From NCBI GenBank assembly GCA_902491215.1, contig CABUGV010000045.1:1-21063 (forward strand): 21,063 nt of DNA, in the 5' to 3' direction. The translations under genes and the position numbers were made by a program. Numbering within the stretch: the first letter of the stretch is position 1; every line of letters starts with the position of its first letter. The stretch is from 43-108 sp001915545 (GTDB lineage: Bacteria; Bacteroidota; Bacteroidia; Bacteroidales; Bacteroidaceae). The notes beneath the pieces were generated by a model, which saw nothing but the letters and a program-made list of their open reading frames with translations, was not told the DNA's origin and did not search any database. Positions 7,511 through 14,194 of this stretch are shown here, piece by piece.

Positions 7511-8383
7511 ATGAAAAATTTAATGATTGCATTAGCCATGCTCACTGCAGCAGGAGTCCAGGCGCAAGTTATAAACAATATAGTGACGTTGGGTAACGAT
7601 GATGATTACTTCATTCCAGCAGAATACTCTGCTGATGGAAAATCACATATTGTATCAATAGAATTTTCCGGTGATTTTTCAGACAATGATGATGATTCTA
7701 ATAGTTTCAACAAAGTAAACGTATATGATGATGACCTTAATGTCATAAAGTCTTTTAATGTTCCTTTCAATCCGGGAATAGACTGGGAAATCCGTTACTT
7801 CAACTACAATACGGGATTAAGCTATGGAGACCTTTACATAGCAGTGACCCAGACTTTGTTCAACAACGATGAAAACTATGAATATATAAGCCCGATATAT
7901 TCTTCTGGTGAGAGCTATGAACAAGACCGAATAGGTTTTAATATTGTTTCAGAAACCGGAGATGTGTTGCAGACAATAACTTATGATGGAATGCGTTTGT
8001 CAGATTTGGAAATTGTTACCATCAATGAAAAAAATTTCTTAAGAGCCGTTGTGGATTCAGATGATGGAGTATATCATTATTATTACAGCATCAATTCCAA
8101 CTCGAGCAGTATCAAGCAGATAGGAGAACCAGTAAAAGCAAACGTGCATCCTTCTTTGGTCGGTCGTAACGAAACACTTACCATTGAGTTGAGTGGCAAT
8201 GAAAGCAACAATAGAGTAGTAACAGTACATGATGCAGGTGGTCGGACGGTTTACCGTACCACTGTTCCTGCTGGACAGAATACGTTGCAGATAAATTCGT
8301 CCGAACTCAGCCAAGGACTGAATGTCATCTCCATAACTGGCAAAAATGGCAACGTCAAAGGTTCCAAGATTATTGTAAAATAA
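7511..8383 (+). CDS. Secreted protein with T9SS type A C-terminal sorting domain
   Basis: 290 residues. An N-terminal signal peptide (MKNLMIALAMLTAAGVQAQ, cleavage near 19) sends it to the periplasm. The last roughly 75 residues form a recognisable T9SS sorting domain: a beta-sandwich pattern with VTVHDAGGRTVYR, SSELSQGLNVISITG and a final KGSKIIVK. Family knowledge says such cargo crosses the outer membrane through the type IX system and is usually anchored to the surface or released. The middle (about 20-210) is acidic (DNDDDSNSF, GNDDDYF), rich in Tyr and Asn, and matches no enzyme family I recognise. The next gene starts 44 bases downstream and encodes another T9SS-type cargo, so the two are probably co-transcribed. 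No T9SS machinery gene is in the window. Confidence 0.8.
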   Translation: MKNLMIALAMLTAAGVQAQVINNIVTLGNDDDYFIPAEYSADGKSHIVSIEFSGDFSDNDDDSNSFNKVNVYDDDLNVIKSFNVPFNPGIDWEIRYFNYNTGLSYGDLYIAVTQTLFNNDENYEYISPIYSSGESYEQDRIGFNIVSETGDVLQTITYDGMRLSDLEIVTINEKNFLRAVVDSDDGVYHYYYSINSNSSSIKQIGEPVKANVHPSLVGRNETLTIELSGNESNNRVVTVHDAGGRTVYRTTVPAGQNTLQINSSELSQGLNVISITGKNGNVKGSKIIVK

Positions 8384-8427
8384 AGATGATTCACTCATTG
8401 TATAAATTTTTACATTCATAAATTATC

Positions 8428-10371
8428 ATGAGTAACAACTTTTTTACAAAATTGATGTGTACAATGTATTTCTGTATCTTTGGCACATCTGCAATGGCGC
8501 AAGGATGGTCTTATCCTACTGAAAGCATTCAAAGATTACCATATGAGTATGGTCTGGGGACAGAAGATGCACCGTATGTTATTACGAACGCCCAACAGCT
8601 GGCAGACCTTTCGTGGTATGTGAATAATGGTACGACATATAAAGGGGTATACTTTAAACTGGGAAATGACATAGATCTAAATCCATCGGTCAAGTTTAAC
8701 TCGGACTTCACAATTACTTCTGCTAATAACAAAGAACCGCAGCAATGGATTCCTATTGGATTTGGAATGTCGGGGCAGTTTTTTGCTGGTAATTTTGATG
8801 GAGACGGGCATAAAATTTCAGGTGTATATCCCAAAGTTGTTATTGGAGAAAGATATAATTCATATGCATGGGGTGTCGGAAATGATAAATTCTATGCGTG
8901 TGGTTTATTTGGTGTTGTTAGCAATTCGGTCATATCAAATCTTACTATCGAAAATTCTTTGATTATATTAAAGGATACTGAACTCACTGAAAATGTATTC
9001 GAAGGATATTATACGCACATAGGTATGTTTGCGGCTGCAATGAAAGGTGGCAGTATATGTAACTGTAAAAATTTCGGCCATATTCTTGTAGAAAATACAA
9101 ATTCAACATTAATAGGAGGACTTATTGGTTATGCACAAAGTGGTAACAATTCACCTTTCAGCATGAAAGATTGTGAAAATCATGGCAACCTAACTTATAG
9201 AGGCATACCAGAATATGCATATTATAATTCAAATGTTATTGGAGGCATCGCGGGTAAAGTTATCGGAGATAGCTTTTCTAATTTGTTGAATACAGGAACG
9301 ATAAGAAATGAACAGGTTGTCACGGATGGACACTATGGTTCTGCAAATTCATGTGGAGGTGTTGTGTATGAATGTTCTGCAAATAAGCTTTCCAATATTA
9401 TAAACACTGGAGATATTTACAATGGTAGTGGATTGTTTTCGTCATGTACGGCTGATAGCTTGATGAACAGCTATAATGTAGGATGTGTGACGAATGGATG
9501 CGGAATAGCGCATTCTGCTTATCTAAATGTCATGAAAGAATGCTATAATAATGGAGACATACAAGCTAACGAAGAATATTCCGATTACATTGCAGGATTA
9601 GTGAGTATACTCATGCATAAAGAATATAGCACCTTGTCAGAGTATCATATGGAAAAATGTTGGAATACAGGAACTGTAAAACATTTGAATGGTTATGCTG
9701 CAGGTTTAGTTGTGGAATTTAAGAGGAGCCTTTATGGTGAATATGAAAACGATTGGGTCGTAAATGAGTGCTTCAATATAGGATCCGTTATGTCAACATC
9801 TGTTGGTATGAATGCGGGTGGACTTATGATTTGGGGACCCATGAAAATGGTAGATTGCTATAACGCAGGAACGCTTTCCGCAGATATAACTTATGGCCTA
9901 TGTTATACTGTTAAAGAACTTGAACGTTGCTTTAATTATGAAGCTAAAACCTATAGAGCTGTAGAAAGTGGTTCTGGCATATATTCTGAATATGATTGCG
10001 TGTTTGGCGATTATTATGCCCCATCTGTTAATAATGTTTATTATTTAAATATTTCAGAAGATTCCGAATCACAGGATTATGAAACGAGGATGGGGAAAGC
10101 TATGACGATTGCCGATTTTGCCGATGGACGTGTTCTTGGCCTATTGCGTGAAGGTGTGCAAGACTCGCCTTGGCATCAAGACAGAAATGATGGATACCCA
10201 AAACTAAATGATGCAGACAATACTGTTTCGGGTATATCTGATATTGTTGTAGACAAGTCTTTGCAGACGCATAAGATCTTTAACTTGCAAGGGCATTTTG
10301 TAGGGACAGAGTTGAAAGCTTTGCCTATTGGTATATACATCATGAATGGAAAGAAGATATTGGTTCGATAA
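8428..10371 (+). CDS. Large repetitive secreted surface protein (GLUG-like repeats) with T9SS-type C-terminal tail
   Basis: 647 residues. Signal peptide at about 1-24 (ends TSAMAQG). The segment GTEDAPYVITNAQQLADLS followed by GVYFKLGNDIDLN is typical of Bacteroidota surface proteins with GLUG-type repeats. Residues about 210-510 carry repeated units of the form C-x-N-x-G-x-(I/V/L) then a Gly-rich turn: CKNFGHI, CENHGNL, LLNTGTI, IINTGDI, SYNVGCV, CYNNGDI, CWNTGTV, CFNIGSV, CYNAGTL. This suggests a beta-solenoid. The C-terminus (IFNLQGHFVG ... LPIGIYIMNGKKILVR) resembles the short type A sorting tail common in Prevotella. Likely an adhesin or host/glycan contact protein, by analogy only. Codons are AT-rich: a spot count of 9541-9600 gives 33% GC against 43-48% in single lines of ychF and mutS. 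It lies 44 bases after a smaller cargo gene. Confidence 0.8.
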   Translation: MSNNFFTKLMCTMYFCIFGTSAMAQGWSYPTESIQRLPYEYGLGTEDAPYVITNAQQLADLSWYVNNGTTYKGVYFKLGNDIDLNPSVKFNSDFTITSANNKEPQQWIPIGFGMSGQFFAGNFDGDGHKISGVYPKVVIGERYNSYAWGVGNDKFYACGLFGVVSNSVISNLTIENSLIILKDTELTENVFEGYYTHIGMFAAAMKGGSICNCKNFGHILVENTNSTLIGGLIGYAQSGNNSPFSMKDCENHGNLTYRGIPEYAYYNSNVIGGIAGKVIGDSFSNLLNTGTIRNEQVVTDGHYGSANSCGGVVYECSANKLSNIINTGDIYNGSGLFSSCTADSLMNSYNVGCVTNGCGIAHSAYLNVMKECYNNGDIQANEEYSDYIAGLVSILMHKEYSTLSEYHMEKCWNTGTVKHLNGYAAGLVVEFKRSLYGEYENDWVVNECFNIGSVMSTSVGMNAGGLMIWGPMKMVDCYNAGTLSADITYGLCYTVKELERCFNYEAKTYRAVESGSGIYSEYDCVFGDYYAPSVNNVYYLNISEDSESQDYETRMGKAMTIADFADGRVLGLLREGVQDSPWHQDRNDGYPKLNDADNTVSGISDIVVDKSLQTHKIFNLQGHFVGTELKALPIGIYIMNGKKILVR

Positions 10372-10379
10372 ATAATTGA

Positions 10380-10520
10380 ATCCTTGATCTCCTCTGTGAA
10401 GAGGCACGTCGCATGCTCCGTGAAGATGTAGAAACTTTCTTCTGCCGAAAATTTGCTACGTTGCCTGGAGTCGTAGCCATGTATGGCGTGGGGACAGTCG
10501 ATGGTGTTGTATTCGTTAAG
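10380..10520 (+). pseudogene. Gene remnant, unrecognised
   Basis: Directly after the surface-protein stop, a frame opens with no start codon and reads ILDLLCEEARRMLREDVE, then FATLPGVVAMYGVGTVDG, up to the palindrome at 10521. The composition (amphipathic helix, then a Gly/Val-rich segment) looks like real protein, more so than the surrounding DNA. The frame stays open through the palindrome to 10667 but there it is an antisense shadow of the small membrane protein gene. Probably an internal or C-terminal scrap of a lost gene; I cannot name the family. Confidence 0.35.
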
Positions 10521-10556
10521 AAGAGGTTGTCTCAAAATATTTTGAGACAACCTCTT
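10521..10556. terminator. Perfect 36-base palindrome, probable terminator
   Basis: AAGAGGTTGTCTCAAAAT is followed directly by its exact reverse complement (18 + 18 bases, no spacer). It lies 7 bases after the stop codon (10564-10566) of the leftward small membrane protein gene and about 150 bases after the rightward surface-protein gene, so it can end transcripts from both sides. No long T run follows on either strand. The half-sequence GAGGTTGTCTCAAAA is also the kind of end seen on some Bacteroidota insertion sequences, so an origin from abutted IS ends or a miniature element is possible. Confidence 0.6.
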
Positions 10557-10563
10557 ACTTTCG

Positions 10564-10770
10564 TTATTTCGATGTATTGTTGTCTTTGTCATTACTGCTC
10601 AGAAATGAATGGTATACCATTCCTGCCAGTGCTCCCAATGGAATTCCAACTCCAATATTATGCATGACAATTCCCAACGGCAAACCTATTATGATTATTC
10701 CCCATAAGATGCATGTACTCAGAGATTTGCTTTTATGCTTATCTTCTTTGCTGTTTTCGTCTTTTTCCAT
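10564..10770 (-). CDS. Small two-helix membrane protein
   Basis: 68 residues: a charged, lysine-rich N-terminus (MEKDENSKEDKHKSK), two likely membrane segments at about 19-36 (TCILWGIIIIGLPLGIVM) and 38-57 (NIGVGIPLGALAGMVYHSFL), and a polar Asn/Asp/Lys tail. The glycine spacing in both segments would allow tight helix packing. It lies 36 bases downstream of the putative lipoprotein gene on the same strand and just before a palindromic terminator, so it probably ends a two-gene unit. I do not recognise a family and assign no function. The charge pattern and hydrophobic segments make it more likely real than a chance frame. Confidence 0.6.
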   Translation of the reverse strand: MEKDENSKEDKHKSKSLSTCILWGIIIIGLPLGIVMHNIGVGIPLGALAGMVYHSFLSSNDKDNNTSK

Positions 10771-10806
10771 TGTTGACTATCTGGTTTAATTTACATAGAG
10801 TATTTA

Positions 10807-11712
10807 TTACTTAAAATTGCTTCTGTAAACAGGTTTGCATCTTGAAATGATAACGTATTTTATTTTTTGCAGGTGCTTTATGTCATATTCAGAGAATGTT
10901 TCCTGCAAATACATTGTTGTACCGTCAAAATCTACCTGTATGTAACCATAATTGCCTACATCACCTCTGTAGCGGTATCTGAAGATTTTGTTGGTCGGGT
11001 CGCTCCATTTCCATTTGCCGATGCTGTTGGTCTTTCCGTCTTTGTCTATGCTGGCGAACGTTCCGTATTCAGTCATTATGAGATACTTACTGTAGTCTCT
11101 GGACATAGTTTCGCTGGAAAAGGTATGATTATCCAGTTCCTTTTCATCCTCGTCATATATGAACGTTTCCACTTCGGTCAGCTCCCATGTACGGCATACA
11201 GATGCATTAAGCTTGTCCAGGGAATTTCTTTTTATGCTTGCGATGCAGTCCAGTTCATAGCTCTTTCCTTTCTCTGCCGTTAATTTAAGCTTGTTTCCGG
11301 TTTGGTGCTCCAGACTTCCGTAATTCTCAAGTGTAAACGCACCTTTGCTTCTTTTTGTGAATCGTCCGCATATTACATTTTCAGCACCGTTGACAGTTTT
11401 CTTTCTTAATAAAGTGTTCACTTTGTTTATCGAAAACTGTTTTCTGGCATTGTGCAGTGCAATGCTGTCCATAGTAGGAATTACCATGTAATTTCCTGCA
11501 GATGTGATTTCAATTGCCGCAATGTCGTTTCCGGATGTAGTATATTTGACAGCTTCTCTTCTGCATGGCGGAGTCTTTAATGTATCTCTTGATGCAATTG
11601 AAGGTATATGCGCACCGTTGCCTTCTCCGCATGCCAGTGTTGCGACAAGGCAGATTGTGCTGACTATTATTTGTGCTGATTTGCGCAAGGCTTTATTTGA
11701 TGCGATATTCAT
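10807..11712 (-). CDS. Putative lipoprotein with lipocalin-like C-terminal domain
   Basis: 301 residues from the chosen start (MNIASNKALRKSAQ). The N-terminus is basic, then hydrophobic (IIVSTICLVATLA) and ends at C28, so a type II signal peptide is likely, although the -3 residue is Thr, not the usual Leu. A longer frame starts at 11775 but would put 48 residues before the cysteine. The C-terminal half (about 195-290) shows a lipocalin-like pattern: CRTWELTEVETFIYD, YGTFASIDKDGK, GKWKWSDP, GYIQVDFDGTTMYL. Such domains occur in many Bacteroidota cell-envelope lipoproteins of unknown ligand. The middle is basic and has no family I know. The gene is probably co-transcribed with the small membrane protein downstream. 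Confidence 0.7.
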   Translation of the reverse strand: MNIASNKALRKSAQIIVSTICLVATLACGEGNGAHIPSIASRDTLKTPPCRREAVKYTTSGNDIAAIEITSAGNYMVIPTMDSIALHNARKQFSINKVNTLLRKKTVNGAENVICGRFTKRSKGAFTLENYGSLEHQTGNKLKLTAEKGKSYELDCIASIKRNSLDKLNASVCRTWELTEVETFIYDEDEKELDNHTFSSETMSRDYSKYLIMTEYGTFASIDKDGKTNSIGKWKWSDPTNKIFRYRYRGDVGNYGYIQVDFDGTTMYLQETFSEYDIKHLQKIKYVIISRCKPVYRSNFK

Positions 11713-11824
11713 TATCTGAAATTTTTTGTTTTGACTTGGCAGTAGTATAGGGAGGAGTTTGCCATTGTTAAACACTTTTTTGAATGTTTGATGGGCACAT
11801 TCCGCCCTTTAAATATTTATAACG

Positions 11825-11832
11825 CAAAAATA
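11825..11832 (-). promoter_or_regulatory. Possible -7 box for the lipoprotein gene
   Basis: The minus strand reads TATTTTTG, matching TAnnTTTG, about 112 bases before the preferred start. No clear -33 element. The region is AT-rich, so a chance match is possible. Confidence 0.3.
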
Positions 11833-11959
11833 TGCAAAAACTATATTGTATTAAAAGAGTTTAGCGTTTTTTTTCAAATTTAAATAAGCTTCGGGCTTTT
11901 TTGACAGAAGCTGCAGGCTCAAACGAAATGTCTGTTTATCAAATAGCTGAAAAAATTAG

Positions 11960-11967
11960 TATCTTTG
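11960..11967 (+). promoter_or_regulatory. -7 box of the ychF-lgt promoter
   Basis: TATCTTTG is an exact match to the Bacteroidota -7 consensus, in the only sizeable gap upstream of ychF. Transcription from here would give a leader of roughly 90 bases. The rest of the gap 11713-12065 holds no gene I can support. Confidence 0.6.
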
Positions 11968-12065
11968 CGCACCTTGATGTTTTTTACGGTATGACAGCCT
12001 ATGCTTTTCATTCCTGGACATCAGATTTTCATGGTATAATCAAACATTAAGATATATCTAAATTT

Positions 12066-13169
12066 ATGGCTTTACAATGTGGCATCGTCGGACTTCCTAA
12101 TGTAGGCAAGTCGACGCTTTTCAACTGCCTTTCCAATGCTAAGGCGCAGGCGGCAAATTTCCCTTTCTGTACTATAGAACCTAACGTGGGCGTGATAACC
12201 GTACCGGATGAGAGACTCACAAAACTTGCTGAGCTGGTTCATCCAGGACGCATCGTACCTACAACCGTAGAGATTGTCGATATCGCCGGACTGGTCAAAG
12301 GTGCCAGCAAGGGTGAGGGACTCGGAAACAAGTTTTTGGGCAATATCCGCGAAACAGACGCCATCATACACGTGCTCCGCTGTTTCGACGATGAAAATGT
12401 CACTCATGTCGACGGTACTGTCAATCCGGTGCGCGACAAGGAAATCATCGATGCTGAACTTCAGCTCAAGGATCTGGAAACTGTAGAGGCACGCATGGCC
12501 AAGGTCAAGAAGATTGCAGAAGTAGGCGGCGACAAGGATGCAAAGATGGAATACGGCGTTCTGTCGGCCTACAAGGAAGCTCTCGAGCAGGGTAAGTCTG
12601 CACGTACGGTACAGTTCGACAGCAAGGAAGAGCAGGCATATTCGAAGAGTCTGTTCCTGCTGACCACAAAACCTGTTCTTTACGTGTGCAATGTAGACGA
12701 TGCAAGTGCAGTAAACGGAAACAAGTATGTTGAGCAGGTACGCGAGGCTGTAAAGGACGAAAATGCGGAGATTCTTGTTGTTGCTGCACGTACTGAGGCT
12801 GATATTGCCGAACTCGACAGCTACGAAGACCGTCAGATGTTCCTTGCCGAACTCGGTCTTGAAGAATCAGGTGTAAACCGTCTTATCAAGGCTGCATACA
12901 AGATGCTCGATCTGGAAACATTCATCACTGCTGGTCCGATGGAAGTAAAGGCATGGACATACCGCAAGGGATGGAAGGCTCCACAGTGTGCCGGAGTTAT
13001 TCACACAGACTTCGAAAAAGGCTTCATACGCGCAGAAGTCATCAAGTATGAGGATTATATCAAGTATGGGTCTGAAGCTGCCGTACGCGAAGTCGGAAAG
13101 CTCGGAATCGAAGGAAAAGACTATGTTGTTCAGGACGGCGACATCATGCACTTCCGATTCAACGTATAA
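12066..13169 (+). CDS. ychF: Redox-regulated ATPase YchF (Obg family)
   Basis: 367 residues, the full length of this universally conserved ribosome-associated P-loop NTPase. P-loop GLPNVGKS at 9-16, the switch region with FPFCTIEPNVG at 32-42, G3 motif DIAGL at 72-76. The G4 position reads NVDD (209-212) in place of the NKxD of true GTPases, in line with the known preference of YchF for ATP. The C-terminal segment (KAWTYRKGWKAPQCAGVIHTDF ... GDIMHFRFNV) is the TGS domain, with the characteristic FEKGFIRAEV stretch. It acts in the cytosol in translation and stress response, though its exact role is unsettled. lgt starts 39 bases downstream, so the pair is probably one transcript from the 11960 promoter. 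Confidence 0.97.
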   Translation: MALQCGIVGLPNVGKSTLFNCLSNAKAQAANFPFCTIEPNVGVITVPDERLTKLAELVHPGRIVPTTVEIVDIAGLVKGASKGEGLGNKFLGNIRETDAIIHVLRCFDDENVTHVDGTVNPVRDKEIIDAELQLKDLETVEARMAKVKKIAEVGGDKDAKMEYGVLSAYKEALEQGKSARTVQFDSKEEQAYSKSLFLLTTKPVLYVCNVDDASAVNGNKYVEQVREAVKDENAEILVVAARTEADIAELDSYEDRQMFLAELGLEESGVNRLIKAAYKMLDLETFITAGPMEVKAWTYRKGWKAPQCAGVIHTDFEKGFIRAEVIKYEDYIKYGSEAAVREVGKLGIEGKDYVVQDGDIMHFRFNV

Positions 13170-13208
13170 AACGGCGTTTTCTCACAACTTTCCAAAACTA
13201 TTTCAGTT

Positions 13209-14078
13209 ATGGTTACAACGGCATTCATCGACTGGGCTCCCAAGCTGGAGGCTTTCAACATCTTCGGATATTCCGTACGCTGGTATTCTCTCTGCTGGCT
13301 TGTCGGCATTTTGTTTGCCTATCTGATAGTTCAGAAGCTCTACAAGCAGCAGAAGATTGAAGATGAGAAGTTCGATCCGCTTCTGTTCTATTGCTTCATC
13401 GGCATACTTATCGGAGCGCGTCTGGGCCACTGCCTGTTCTACGAACCGGATTACTATCTTACGAGTTTCACACATTTCATTGAGATGATTCTGCCTATAC
13501 GCCTGCTTCCCGACGGATGGAAATTTGAAGGCTATTTGGGACTGGCGAGCCACGGCGGAACGATAGGTCTTTTTGTGGCTCTTGTGTTCTATGTGCGCAA
13601 GACAGGAATAAACTTCCTGCGTGTGCTCGACAACATAGCCATAGCAACCCCTATGACAGCCTGCATGATACGTCTGGGCAATCTCATGAACTCCGAAATC
13701 ATCGGTACGCCGACAGATGTGCCTTGGGCTTTCATTTTCCATACGTACGATGCCATGGTCGACGGAATGCTTGTTCCGCGCCATCCGGCACAGCTCTATG
13801 AAGCCATTGCATATTTTGTGATATTCATCATCGGAGCTGTCATCTATATGAAGCACCGTGAAAAGGTCGGCACAGGATTCTTTTTCGGATTCTGTCTTGC
13901 CACAATCTTCACATTCCGCTTCTTCGTGGAGTTCCTGAAGAAAGAGCAGGTTGATTTCGAGCAGGGCATGCTTCTCGATATGGGACAGATTCTCAGCATT
14001 CCGTTCGTTATCATCGGCATATACTGCATGATTGGCAGTCCGTTGCTGCGTCGTTTTGCCGACAGTAAGAAAGATTGA
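13209..14078 (+). CDS. lgt: Prolipoprotein diacylglyceryl transferase
   Basis: 289-residue multi-pass inner membrane enzyme that moves diacylglycerol from phosphatidylglycerol to the lipobox cysteine of prelipoproteins, the first step of lipoprotein maturation. Family landmarks: GARLGHCLFYEP after the second membrane segment, HGG with H115 (the catalytic-region histidine of E. coli Lgt), the signature R155-L-G-N (IRLGNLMNSEIIG), PRHPAQLYEA, and R237 in TFRFFVEFLK. About seven hydrophobic segments are visible, ending in SIPFVIIGIYCMIG. It ends at a strong terminator shared with mutS. Its substrates would include the putative lipoprotein upstream at 10807-11712. Confidence 0.96.
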   Translation: MVTTAFIDWAPKLEAFNIFGYSVRWYSLCWLVGILFAYLIVQKLYKQQKIEDEKFDPLLFYCFIGILIGARLGHCLFYEPDYYLTSFTHFIEMILPIRLLPDGWKFEGYLGLASHGGTIGLFVALVFYVRKTGINFLRVLDNIAIATPMTACMIRLGNLMNSEIIGTPTDVPWAFIFHTYDAMVDGMLVPRHPAQLYEAIAYFVIFIIGAVIYMKHREKVGTGFFFGFCLATIFTFRFFVEFLKKEQVDFEQGMLLDMGQILSIPFVIIGIYCMIGSPLLRRFADSKKD

Positions 14079-14112
14079 TTAGCCTCTGCAATATTATTGA
14101 CGGAGTTGAAAT

Positions 14113-14164
14113 AAAAAAATGACCGGATCTGACACAATCCATCGTCAGATCCGGTCATTTTTTT
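14113..14164. terminator. Bidirectional terminator between lgt and mutS
   Basis: A perfect 21-base inverted repeat (14113-14133 with 14144-14164), core TGACCGGATCTGAC, 10-base loop, flanked by seven A on one side and seven T on the other. It sits between two convergent genes and works for both. Confidence 0.93.
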
Positions 14165-14194
14165 ATTTTGCCAATATAATCTTGAGCTTAAAAC

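Noticed and set aside
10176..10592. 138-residue open frame antisense to the end of the surface-protein gene
   Set aside because: Runs across a coding end, a remnant and a palindrome with no domain; not supported as a gene.
11713..11775. Upstream start of the putative lipoprotein at 11775
   Set aside because: It would place 48 residues before the lipid-attachment cysteine, too long for a signal peptide; the start at 11712 gives a normal one.
11880..11905. AAGC-TTCGG-GCTT with a T run as a terminator
   Set aside because: The stem is only 4 bases and there is no rightward gene upstream to terminate.
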